DNA of 7,143 nt from an uncultured Collinsella sp. (GTDB lineage Bacteria > Actinomycetota > Coriobacteriia > Coriobacteriales > Coriobacteriaceae): positions 1-7,143 of the forward strand of contig CAAEVD010000072.1 of the NCBI GenBank assembly GCA_900759435.1, in the 5' to 3' direction. The notes under the pieces are model-generated. The model searched no databases. It was not told where the DNA came from and saw only the letters and a list, made by a program, of their open reading frames with translations. The translations under genes were made by a program, and so were the position numbers. Shown here piece by piece: positions 1 through 6,532 of the stretch; positions within the stretch are counted from its first letter, which is position 1; each line of letters starts with the position of its first letter.

Positions 1-1092
1 GTCGCCACCCTTGCGGCCAAGGGCGTGGCGGTCAAGGTCCTGACCGGCGACAACGACCGCGTCGCCGCCACCGTCTGCGAGCAGATCGGCATCGACGCGA
101 GCAGCGTTTTGCTCGGCTCCGAGATCGATGCGCTCGACGACGCAGAGCTTGCCGAGCGTGCCGAGAAAACCCACCTCTTCGCCAAGCTCTCGCCGCTGCA
201 GAAGGCGCGCCTAGTGCGCGTCATGCGCGAGTTGCTCGGCCACACCGTGGGCTTTATGGGCGACGGCATTAACGACGCCGCCGCCATGCGTGCGAGCGAC
301 TGCGGCATCTCGGTCGATTCGGCCGTCGACATTGCCAAGGAATCCGCCGATATCATCTTGCTTCAGAAGGACCTGGGTGTGCTCGAGCGCGGCATCATCG
401 AAGGCCGCCGCACCTACGGCAACCTGCTCAAGTACCTCAAGACCACGGTGAGCTCCAACTTTGGCAACGTGTTGTCCGTGACCGTCGCGAGCCTGTTCCT
501 GCCGTTTTTGCCCATGAGCGCCCTGCAGCTGGTGCTGCTGTCTCTGGTTTACGAGATCGTGTGCATTGCGCTGCCATGGGACACCGTCGATGACGCCTGG
601 ACCGCCTGCCCGCGCGCCTGGGACGCCGCGTCCATCAAGGGCTTTATGCTCGAGCTTGGCCCCGTGAGCTCGCTGTTTGACATCGTGACCTTCGCCGCGC
701 TCTTCTTTGTGGTGTGCCCCGCCGCCGTGGGCGCGAGCTGGGCCGAGCTTGCCGCCGCGGGCAATGTTGCCGGCATGGCAACCTTTGCGGCGATTTTCCA
801 GAGCGGCTGGTTTGTCGAGTCCATGTGGTCGCAGACGCTCGTGATCCACATGCTGCGCTCCCCGCGCCTGCCGAGCTCGCGCGACCACGCCGCGCCTGCG
901 CTGTGCGTGCTCACCGTGCTGGGCCTGGCACTTGTCACCTGGCTGCCGGCAAGCCCCATCGCCGACGCGCTGGGCCTCATGACGCTACCCGCAATCTTTT
1001 TCGCACTGCTCATCGGCATCGTTGCCGCCTACATCGCGCTCACTCAACTGGCAAAGCGCCGCTACATCGCCCGCCACGGCGAGCTGCTGTAG
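1..1092 (+). CDS. mgtA: Magnesium-translocating P-type ATPase, C-terminal part (5' end outside window)
   Basis: This P-type ATPase would use ATP to import Mg2+ across the cytoplasmic membrane. The reading frame is open from base 1, so the N-terminus, the phosphorylated DKTG site and the first membrane helices lie upstream; 363 residues are visible. Counting from base 1, the TGDN motif is at residues 15-18 and the GDGIND hinge motif at 87-92. An AKESADIILL stretch follows, as in all P-type pumps. The subfamily is set by the SSNFGNV motif in the first C-terminal membrane helix, LPWD after the second, and FQSGWFVESMWSQTLVIHM near residues 266-284, all hallmarks of MgtA/MgtB (type IIIB). Several hydrophobic helices fill the C-terminal half, and the protein ends normally at TAG. 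The gene converges on the LuxR-family gene. MgtA versus MgtB cannot be separated from the C-terminus alone. Family assignment is very secure. Confidence 0.95.
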   Translation, partial: VATLAAKGVAVKVLTGDNDRVAATVCEQIGIDASSVLLGSEIDALDDAELAERAEKTHLFAKLSPLQKARLVRVMRELLGHTVGFMGDGINDAAAMRASDCGISVDSAVDIAKESADIILLQKDLGVLERGIIEGRRTYGNLLKYLKTTVSSNFGNVLSVTVASLFLPFLPMSALQLVLLSLVYEIVCIALPWDTVDDAWTACPRAWDAASIKGFMLELGPVSSLFDIVTFAALFFVVCPAAVGASWAELAAAGNVAGMATFAAIFQSGWFVESMWSQTLVIHMLRSPRLPSSRDHAAPALCVLTVLGLALVTWLPASPIADALGLMTLPAIFFALLIGIVAAYIALTQLAKRRYIARHGELL

Positions 1093-1128
1093 CACGGTGA
1101 GCCGCCACAGTAGACAGCCCAAGGGCAA

Positions 1129-1165
1129 AACCACCACAAAGGTGCCTGTCCCCTTTGTGGTGGTT
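1129..1165 (-). terminator. Perfect 14-bp hairpin between convergent genes; probable terminator and dispersed-repeat candidate
   Basis: The arms 1129-1142 (AACCACCACAAAGG) and 1152-1165 are exact reverse complements around a 9-nt loop. On the minus strand the hairpin starts 2 nt after the LuxR-family stop codon and runs into TTTTGCCCTT, so it fits an intrinsic terminator for that gene. On the plus strand it lies 36 nt after the ATPase stop but has no T-run after it, so it would be a weak terminator in that direction. The centre, GGTGCCTGTCCCC on the plus strand, resembles a motif I recall as recurring between genes in many bacteria, so the element may also be a mobile or REP-like repeat. Both roles are inferred from structure. 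Confidence 0.65.
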
Positions 1166-1167
1166 GG

Positions 1168-2712
1168 CTAGTCTTGGGGTGTCCAGGACCAGAAGAGGCT
1201 AATGAGCGCCACGCGCGAATTGGTGCCGACCTTTTTGTTGATCGAGGCGATGTGGCGGTAGAGTGTGGAGCGCGAAAGGAAGAGTGCCGCCGCAACGTCC
1301 TGCATGCTGTCGTCCGAAACGACCAGTGCCTCCAGAACATCGCGCTCGCGCTTGGTAAGCCCAAAGGCGGCAACGAAGCCATCGAGCCGATCGTCAAACG
1401 AAAGCTCCGGCGCCTCCAGGGGCACCGTGTCGGCCTGGCCGGGCTCACAGCTCACGCCAAGATCGTTGGTGGCAAGCGCCAGCCCGCCATGCGTCGCCTC
1501 GCCCTCACCGTCTTGTCCAAACTGTCCCAACAGCGAAATCGCGATGCCGACAAACAGCACGAGCACGACGCTCACTGCCGCCAGCACGTTTTGACTCGAG
1601 ATAATCGCCACCGCCGGAGCCGTCACGAGTATCGAGCAAACATTGTTGATAACACGGCCTGTGCACGGCCACAGATACGCCCAGCGGGCATACATCGAAA
1701 TCGCGGCGAACTTCGCGGTGAAGAACACCACGAAAAAGCCCGTGCCAAGGTAAAAGATAATCGTGGCGACAAGCGTGTTGCCACCGTTGCCATCGGTGAT
1801 AAGCACAAAGAACGAGAGCGTGGACAGCATGGCGGCGCACGTCATGATGATATTCATATACGAACGCCCACGCAGGTCATACAGGACGCCGGCGGCAAGG
1901 GCGCTCACAACCAGCAACAAGCGCGGCCAGTCGCCCAGATCGATAGCGCCAGCGGCATGCGAGGTCGTAAGGCCGGCATTGAGGGCTGCGAACACGCCGG
2001 TGAGGCAAGCGGTCGCCACCGTCAGACGCACCACGGCACCCTGAAAGGCCGCCTTTGCCTCGGGGTCATCGTGCCACCTGGCGCCATGCTCCGACGCATC
2101 GACCGATAGCTCGGCAATCTCGACCTCGAACTCGAGCGCAGGCTCATCACGCAATTTAGCGCGGCGGGCACCGTGAAGCAGCCCCACCAGCGCAATCGCG
2201 CAGGCAATGAGAACAGACTGCTGGGGAATGCCCGCAGGCATCACCATATGGTTGAGCACCTGCACCAAAATGCCCGCAGCATAGGAAACCGCCACGGCAC
2301 GCGCCAGGCAGGGCGTCTGCGCAAAACGCCGCGCAAGATTGGCATGGGCGGTCGATCCGCAATAGCCCAGGGCGCAGCACGCCACCAGGCCGCCGGCAAT
2401 TACCACCTCAAACCGCACTGCCATAATCATCAGCAGCAACGCCGATACCAACAGCACGCCTGTAATATCGCTCGTCGCATCGATCGCCTGGGGATGGCGA
2501 TAGTACAGAAATGGGCGCACGAAAAAGCCAATCACGCTCGCGCCGACAACGATGCTCTCGTAGATGACGACCTCACTCGATGGCACGAACTCGGCTATGC
2601 GCACATCAAAGAGATACTCGCACGCCAAAAACGTGAAGAAGAACAGCGCCAGGCATATAATCTCCCGAATGCCCCGACGCAAATATGCGGTTGTGTCTCC
2701 CGTGCCCCTCAT
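1168..2712 (-). CDS. LuxR-family transcriptional regulator with multi-pass membrane N-terminal domain
   Basis: This is a probable membrane-anchored DNA-binding regulator of 514 residues. Residues about 17-395 form roughly a dozen hydrophobic segments split by a charged cytoplasmic-type loop near 183-223, an MFS-like layout. A polar linker follows. The C-terminal LuxR/GerE helix-turn-helix spans about 452-508, with LTKRERDVLEAL as the first helix and LSRSTLYRHIASINKKVG as the recognition region. No receiver, PAS or autoinducer domain is seen, so the membrane domain is the presumed sensor; its ligand is unknown. This architecture is abundant in Coriobacteriia. An in-frame TTG at 2733 would add seven residues. 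I chose ATG at 2712 because a GGGGG stretch lies just upstream and because the promoter at 2743-2771 would start transcription near 2736, leaving almost no leader for the TTG. The gene diverges from the zinc-ribbon operon, so regulation of that operon is possible but untested. Confidence 0.88.
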   Translation of the reverse strand: MRGTGDTTAYLRRGIREIICLALFFFTFLACEYLFDVRIAEFVPSSEVVIYESIVVGASVIGFFVRPFLYYRHPQAIDATSDITGVLLVSALLLMIMAVRFEVVIAGGLVACCALGYCGSTAHANLARRFAQTPCLARAVAVSYAAGILVQVLNHMVMPAGIPQQSVLIACAIALVGLLHGARRAKLRDEPALEFEVEIAELSVDASEHGARWHDDPEAKAAFQGAVVRLTVATACLTGVFAALNAGLTTSHAAGAIDLGDWPRLLLVVSALAAGVLYDLRGRSYMNIIMTCAAMLSTLSFFVLITDGNGGNTLVATIIFYLGTGFFVVFFTAKFAAISMYARWAYLWPCTGRVINNVCSILVTAPAVAIISSQNVLAAVSVVLVLFVGIAISLLGQFGQDGEGEATHGGLALATNDLGVSCEPGQADTVPLEAPELSFDDRLDGFVAAFGLTKRERDVLEALVVSDDSMQDVAAALFLSRSTLYRHIASINKKVGTNSRVALISLFWSWTPQD

Positions 2713-2742
2713 GGTTAACCCCCGGCCGCTCAATTGTCTGGA

Positions 2743-2771
2743 ATTCTATTTTAATAAAGAACCAGTCTCAA
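2743..2771 (-). promoter_or_regulatory. Sigma-70-type promoter of the LuxR-family gene
   Basis: On the minus strand, TTGAGA (2771-2766) and TAGAAT (2748-2743) are each one base from the -35 and -10 consensus and are separated by exactly 17 nt. The expected start point is near 2736, giving a leader of about 24 nt before ATG 2712. The spacer is AT-rich in an otherwise GC-rich window, which supports the call. A small palindrome, AAGCC-A-GGCTT at 2777-2787, sits just upstream of the -35 box and could be a weak activator site, but its arms are only 5 bp. Confidence 0.65.
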
Positions 2772-2875
2772 TATCGAAGCCAGGCTTGAAATGCTGCAAA
2801 TTTGACCCCAGCCGTTCACGTCACACCGCGGTTTTGAGCCTCATGGACCAGAAGGGGCACGCGCGGCCTCTAGCT

Positions 2876-2956
2876 CGGCAAGGAGTGTCTCCAACTGCCA
2901 CTCATTTAAGTACGTCCCCAATGAGTGCCCAATGACTACCCGCGGCAAGGAGTGTC
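2876..2956. repeat. 14-bp direct repeat, copies 67 bp apart
   Basis: CGGCAAGGAGTGTC occurs at 2876-2889 and again, identically, at 2943-2956. The bases between include the GTCCCC palindrome at 2899-2927. The copies could be the ends of one 67-bp tandem unit with a partial second copy, or target-side duplications left by a small element. Confidence 0.6.
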
Positions 2957-3009
2957 CCTATGTGTCGGATGAAAAATGGGCCATGTGTCCCAGTTGTGGA
3001 GACTCCTTG
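2879..3009. repeat. Imperfect 19-bp inverted repeats bounding a 131-bp segment
   Basis: CAAGGAGTGTCTCCAACTG at 2879-2897 and CAGTTGTGGAGACTCCTTG at 2991-3009 are inverted copies matching at 16 of 19 positions without gaps. The mismatches resolve into two 2-nt shifts if gaps are allowed. The segment between them contains the palindrome at 2899-2927 and the second direct repeat. The arrangement resembles a small non-autonomous element, but there is no transposase and no obvious target duplication. Confidence 0.4.
2899..2927. repeat. Interrupted palindrome with 13-nt GTCCCC-ended centre
   Basis: CACTCATT (2899-2906) and AATGAGTG (2920-2927) are exact reverse complements. The 13-nt centre TAAGTACGTCCCC ends in GTCCCC directly against the right arm. 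The palindrome at 1129-1165, read with 12-bp arms, has the same plan: a 13-nt centre ending in GTCCCC. The arm sequences are unrelated. There is no T-run, and no gene ends here, so a terminator role is unlikely. Confidence 0.55.
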
Positions 3010-3089
3010 AGCCGTCTGGGTATCGCGAAGGATCGCGCACTCCCCCATCATCAAAAGTGACACACGCTACCAGTTGGTGGGAGGCAACC

Positions 3090-3827
3090 ATGGGCTTCTT
3101 TGACAAGATGTTCGAGAAGAAAGAGTGCGCGATTTGCGGTACCGAGCTGGGACTTCTAGGTAAGACAAAAATCAATGAAGGCTACCTGTGCAAAGAGTGC
3201 GCCGGCAAGCTCTCCCCCTACTTTCACGGCTATCGCTCCAGCACCGCGGACGACATCCGCGAGCAACTCGCCTACCGCGAGGCCAACGCCGAGCGCCTGG
3301 CCTCGTTCAACCCCACGCGCACGCTTTCTGCCGGGCGCACCAATATTATGCTCGATGAGGACGCGGGCCTGTTGATCATCACTTCGCAGAGCCGCTGGCG
3401 CGACGCCAATCCCGACATCATCGAGTTCTCGCAGGTACTCGGCTGCGATATGGATATCGACGAGCATCGCACCGAGATCTATCGCGAGACCAAGGACGGC
3501 GAGCGCGAGAGCTACAATCCGCCGCGCTATGACCTGGATTACGACTTTAACCTGACCATTCACGTCAACACGCCGTACTTTACCGAGATCAACCTGCGCG
3601 TGAACGACTCCACCATCGATCAGCGCGGCTCCATCGAATACCGCGAGGCCAAGCGCCAGGCAACCGAGGTCCGCGACGCGCTGATGCAGCTGCGCCAGGA
3701 GACGCGCGATAGCGTCGTGGCCGCCAAGGCCCCCAAGACCGCGGTCACCTGCCCCTTCTGCGGAGCCACCACCATTCCCGATGCCAGCGGGCGCTGCGAA
3801 TACTGCGGCGGCGCCATCGGCGCATAG
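3090..3827 (+). CDS. DUF4428 domain protein with N- and C-terminal zinc ribbons
   Basis: This 245-residue protein is predicted to be cytoplasmic, and its function is unknown. The N-terminus matches the DUF4428 pattern: C13-X2-C16 and C34-X2-C37 enclose a GLLGKTK-type turn and would bind one zinc. Residues about 85-180 are rich in predicted beta strands with charged loops and look like a small PH-like barrel. A helix near 190-212 leads to a second ribbon, CPFC at 221-224 and CEYC at 236-239, at the very end. There is no signal peptide or membrane segment. An in-frame ATG at 2976 would add 38 residues, but they read through the repeat region and lack a ribosome binding site. ATG 3090 has GGGAGG at 3079-3084, 5 nt upstream, and DUF4428 proteins usually start just before the first CxxC. 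It is the first gene of the operon, 24 nt before the next, so a shared role with the YdjG- and YdjI-like proteins is likely. Confidence 0.85.
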   Translation: MGFFDKMFEKKECAICGTELGLLGKTKINEGYLCKECAGKLSPYFHGYRSSTADDIREQLAYREANAERLASFNPTRTLSAGRTNIMLDEDAGLLIITSQSRWRDANPDIIEFSQVLGCDMDIDEHRTEIYRETKDGERESYNPPRYDLDYDFNLTIHVNTPYFTEINLRVNDSTIDQRGSIEYREAKRQATEVRDALMQLRQETRDSVVAAKAPKTAVTCPFCGATTIPDASGRCEYCGGAIGA

Positions 3828-3851
3828 CCTCCGGCAGCGAAAGGACCGATC

Positions 3852-5174
3852 ATGGCCTTCGAGAGCGTCAACTATCAATGCCCCGCGTGTGGCGGCCCCC
3901 TTCACTTTGCCAGTGCCGAGCAAAAGCTCGTCTGCGACTACTGTGACTCGCGCTTTGAAGTCGAAGAAGTCGAGGCCCTCTATCGCGAGCGCCAGGACAA
4001 GGCCGACGCCAAAGCCGATGCGGCAGCCGCAACGCCCAAGCCCGTCGCCGACGACGCGGTGCAGGAGCTCGCCCAAAACGCCGGCTACATCTGCTCGTCG
4101 TGCGGCGCCGAGCTCGTGTCCGACGGCACCGTCGCCGTCACCACCTGCCCGTACTGCGGCAACTCCGCCGTGGCGCCCGGCCAGCTCTCGGGCGACTTCT
4201 CGCCCGACCTAGTAATTCCGTTTAAGCTCGGGCGCGATGACGTCACGGCCGCACTCAAGGAACACTACAAGGGCAAGATCTTGCTGCCCAAGAGCTTTGT
4301 CACCGGCAACCACATCGACGAGGTCCAAGGTGTCTACGTGCCGTTTTGGCTCTACGGCGCCCGCGTTGACGGCGAAGTGTACTTTGACGCGACCAACGAG
4401 ACCGTGACCGAGGAATCCGACCGCACCGTCACGACCACCGACCACTACGATGCCTATCGCAAGGGCAATATCTCGTTTAAGCGCGTGCCCGTCGACGGAT
4501 CGTCCAAGATGCCCGACGGCCACATGGATGCCATCGAGCCGTTTGACTACGACGCGCTGCGCCCGTTCTCGGTCGCATATATGCCCGGCTACATCGCCAA
4601 CCGTTACGACGAGGACTGCGAGACCTGCAAGGCGCGCGCCGAACGCCGTATGGAAGAAAGCACAATCTCGGCCCTGCGCGAGACCGTCGTCGACGAATAC
4701 GACGATGCCACGGTCGAAAGCAAGCAGCTCGACTACACCTGGGAAGACAGCGACTACGCCCTGTTCCCCGTCTGGATGCTCTCCACCTCGTGGAACGGCA
4801 AGAGCTACCTGTTTGCCATGAACGGCCAGACCGGCCGCTTGGTCGGCGAGCTCCCCTGCTCCAAGCCCAAGCTCGCCATCGCCTCGGTGCTGTTCTTTGT
4901 GATCGGATTTGTCCTCTCCCAGATCCTCTTCATGGGTGAGAACGCCTTCGATCCGGATTACCTCACCTTTGATATCGAGGGCATCCTCATCAACATCGTC
5001 GCGCCGCTGATCATCGTGGTCATCGCAGACGTGCTGCTGGTGGGCCAGCTCAAGACGGCCAACGAGGCCACCCACGCCGATTGCTACTGTGGCGAGCTCG
5101 ACCTGACCGAGAAGCACGACACCTTCAGCCACACCGAGACCACCGTTGTCATGAAGGACGACAAGGACGATTAA
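3852..5174 (+). CDS. Double zinc-ribbon (TFIIB-type) membrane protein, YdjG-like
   Basis: This 440-residue protein is probably a membrane anchor with a large cytoplasmic zinc-binding part. The first ribbon uses C10, C13, C28 and C31. After an Ala/Asp/Lys-rich linker (about 49-64) the second uses C81, C84, C99 and C102. Residues about 117-335 form a conserved mixed domain containing VIPFKLGRDD and PFWLYGA, typical of proteins annotated 'TFIIB-type zinc ribbon-containing'. Two hydrophobic helices lie near 338-361 and 378-399, followed by a short acidic tail. A C-X-C (411-413) after the last helix might bind metal. The layout matches Bacillus subtilis YdjG, which with YdjH and YdjI helps localise PspA at stressed membranes; transfer of that role is inference. 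ATG 3852 is preceded by GAAAGGA (3839-3845). Spacing is 24 nt from the gene before and 48 nt to the gene after, consistent with one transcript. Despite the ribbon name, nothing suggests a transcription factor. Confidence 0.87.
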   Translation: MAFESVNYQCPACGGPLHFASAEQKLVCDYCDSRFEVEEVEALYRERQDKADAKADAAAATPKPVADDAVQELAQNAGYICSSCGAELVSDGTVAVTTCPYCGNSAVAPGQLSGDFSPDLVIPFKLGRDDVTAALKEHYKGKILLPKSFVTGNHIDEVQGVYVPFWLYGARVDGEVYFDATNETVTEESDRTVTTTDHYDAYRKGNISFKRVPVDGSSKMPDGHMDAIEPFDYDALRPFSVAYMPGYIANRYDEDCETCKARAERRMEESTISALRETVVDEYDDATVESKQLDYTWEDSDYALFPVWMLSTSWNGKSYLFAMNGQTGRLVGELPCSKPKLAIASVLFFVIGFVLSQILFMGENAFDPDYLTFDIEGILINIVAPLIIVVIADVLLVGQLKTANEATHADCYCGELDLTEKHDTFSHTETTVVMKDDKDD

Positions 5175-5222
5175 CCATCCTGACCAATACCACCCGGCCT
5201 TTGACGAGAAAGGAAGATCACC

Positions 5223-6464
5223 ATGGGACTCTTGAAAGCTGGATTGGGTGCTGCCGGCGGCGTCATGGCCGACCAGTGGAAGGAATTTATCTACTGCGAA
5301 TCGATGCCCGCTGACGTCTTGGCCTGCAAGGGCAGCAAGCGCACCGGCGGCCGCAGCTCCAACACGCGCGGCGAGGACAACGTCATCTCCAACGGCTCGG
5401 TCATCGCCGTCAACGACGGCCAGGGCATGCTCGTGGTGCAAAACGGCAAGATCATCGAAGTCGCGCTGGAGCCCGGTGAGTTAGTCTTTGACACCGGCAG
5501 CGAGCCGAGCGTCTTTAGCGGCAACCTGGGCGATTCCATCAAGGAGACCTTCGCCAATATCGGCAGCCGCTTTACCTTTGGCGGCGACGCGGGCAAGGAC
5601 CAGCGTGTCTACTTCATCAACACCAAGGAGATCATCGGCAACAAGTACGGCACCGCCTCGCCCGTGCCCTTCCGCGTGGTCGATAACAACATTGGCCTGG
5701 ACGTCGACATCTCCGTGCGCTGCAACGGCGAGTATTCGTACCGCATCACCAACCCGCTGCTGTTCTACACCAACGTATGCGGCAACGTGACCGATAGCTA
5801 CACGCGCGACAAGATCGACAGCCAGCTTAAGTCCGAGCTGCTCACCGCCCTGCAGCCCGCCTTTGCCAAAATCTCGGAGATGGGCATCCGCTACAGCGCC
5901 ATCCCCGGCCACACCACCGAGCTCGCCCGCGCGCTCAACGAGGTCCTCTCTGCCGACTGGCGTGACCTGCGCGGCGTTGAGATCGTAAGCTTTGGCGTCA
6001 ACTCCATCGCCGCCTCGCAAGAAGACGAGCAGATGATCAAGGACCTGCAGAAAGCCGCGGTCATGCGCGATCCCACCATGGCGGCAGCCAACATCGCCAG
6101 CGCCCAGAGCGATGCGATGCGCGCGGCAGCCGCCAACCCCAACGGCGCGATGGCAGGCTTTATGGGCATGGGCATGGCAGGTGGCATGGGCGGCATGAAC
6201 GCCAGCCAGCTGTTCGCCGCCGGCCAGGCACAGCAGCAGGCCGCCCCGCAGCCGGCTCCGGCTCCCGCCCCCGCACCGGCTCCCGCCGCCGCACCTGCGG
6301 CCGGCACGTGGACTTGCAGCTGCGGCGCCACCAACACCGGCAAGTTCTGCTCCGAGTGCGGCAGTCCCGCACCCGCCCCGGCACCGGCAAAGTGGTTCTG
6401 CCCCAACTGCGGCAGCGAAAACGGCGGCAAGTTCTGCAGCAACTGCGGAACGCCCCGGCCCTAG
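5223..6464 (+). CDS. SPFH-domain 'virion core' family protein with two C-terminal zinc ribbons, YdjI-like
   Basis: This 413-residue protein is likely an oligomerising membrane-associated scaffold. The N-terminus (MGLLKAGLGAAGGVMADQWK) and the following EFIYCESMP are characteristic of the YdjI-type SPFH family. The SPFH (band-7-like) domain covers about 55-265, including NGKIIEVALEPGELVFDT and SVRCNGEYSYRITNP. Then come a short helix, a Met/Gly/Ala-rich segment (about 300-326), a Gln patch, and a Pro-Ala hinge (about 343-360). Two tandem ribbons end the protein: C365-X-C367 with C376-X2-C379, then C393-X2-C396 with C405-X2-C408, separated by a second Pro-Ala hinge. The two ribbon units are visibly duplicated (GKFCSECG and GKFCSNCG). 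No transmembrane helix is seen, so membrane contact would come from the SPFH domain or the YdjG-like neighbour. ATG 5223 has AAAGGA at 5209-5214. It is the last gene of the operon, followed by a hairpin at 6484. The viral 'virion core' name is a legacy of distant similarity. Confidence 0.88.
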   Translation: MGLLKAGLGAAGGVMADQWKEFIYCESMPADVLACKGSKRTGGRSSNTRGEDNVISNGSVIAVNDGQGMLVVQNGKIIEVALEPGELVFDTGSEPSVFSGNLGDSIKETFANIGSRFTFGGDAGKDQRVYFINTKEIIGNKYGTASPVPFRVVDNNIGLDVDISVRCNGEYSYRITNPLLFYTNVCGNVTDSYTRDKIDSQLKSELLTALQPAFAKISEMGIRYSAIPGHTTELARALNEVLSADWRDLRGVEIVSFGVNSIAASQEDEQMIKDLQKAAVMRDPTMAAANIASAQSDAMRAAAANPNGAMAGFMGMGMAGGMGGMNASQLFAAGQAQQQAAPQPAPAPAPAPAPAAAPAAGTWTCSCGATNTGKFCSECGSPAPAPAPAKWFCPNCGSENGGKFCSNCGTPRP

Positions 6465-6483
6465 CCCCTCTATCTGGTAATTG

Positions 6484-6505
6484 GCGGGGGATCCGCCACC
6501 CCCGC
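6484..6505 (+). terminator. GC-rich hairpin after the zinc-ribbon operon
   Basis: GCGGGGG (6484-6490) pairs exactly with CCCCCGC (6499-6505) around an 8-nt loop, 19 nt after the stop of the SPFH gene. The downstream ATTTGCTT is only moderately T-rich, so termination may be partial. The lipoprotein ATG is only 39 nt further on, and no promoter is evident between, so some read-through is likely. Confidence 0.5.
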
Positions 6506-6532
6506 ATTTGCTTCTATGGGTTTCGTTCGATG

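Larger units (their letters stand above)
2841..2957 (-). pseudogene. Possible gene remnant or coding-like repeat (38 codons, no start)
   Basis: Between a TAG at 2960-2958 and a TGA at 2843-2841 the minus strand is open for 38 codons. The translation contains GHSL twice, nine residues apart (starting at codons 1 and 10), followed by TYLNEWQLETLLAELEAARA, which looks like an amphipathic helix. There is no ATG or GTG start and no ribosome binding site. Across the upstream stop the same frame gives a further GH-containing stretch, which hints at decay. It could be the tail of a dead gene, or simply what the DNA repeats happen to encode. I do not recognise a family. Confidence 0.2.
2713..3089. other. 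Divergent intergenic region of about 380 bp
   Basis: No convincing gene lies here. The left part holds the LuxR-family promoter. The middle, about 2841-3009, holds direct and inverted repeats, a GTCCCC-bearing palindrome, five GTSYCCC-like motifs on the plus strand (2885, 2914, 2925, 2952, 2985) and a short open minus-strand frame without a start codon. The right part, 3010-3089, should carry the promoter and leader of the zinc-ribbon operon, but I found no -35/-10 pair with acceptable spacing. A ribosome binding site for the first operon gene is clear at 3079-3084. Confidence 0.7.

Noticed and set aside
1174..2109. Plus-strand open frame (311 codons) opposite the LuxR-family gene
   Set aside because: The translation is Arg/His/Gly-rich with no domain, while the minus strand encodes a full HTH and membrane domain.
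2713..2733. TTG at 2733 as start of the LuxR-family protein
   Set aside because: It lies about 3 nt from the predicted transcription start and has no ribosome binding site. ATG 2712 fits better.
2876..2956. CRISPR array
   Set aside because: There are only two exact copies of a 14-bp repeat, no regular spacers, and no cas genes.
2976..3089. Upstream ATG at 2976 as start of the DUF4428 protein
   Set aside because: It lacks a ribosome binding site, runs through the repeat block, and would add 38 residues with no family match. ATG 3090 has GGGAGG at the right distance.
3010..3089. Operon promoter built from TTGAGC at 3007-3012
   Set aside because: No acceptable -10 box lies 16-18 nt downstream; the nearest TATCGC gives an 8-nt spacer.
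3156..4076. Minus-strand open frame (306 codons) opposite the DUF4428 gene
   Set aside because: It spans two real genes and their gap on the other strand and shows no recognisable domain.
4209..5441. Long minus-strand open frame (410 codons) opposite the YdjG-like gene
   Set aside because: It lies antisense to a gene with clear domains, its translation is Val/Gly/Ala/Asp-rich without motifs, and such frames arise from GC-rich codon bias.
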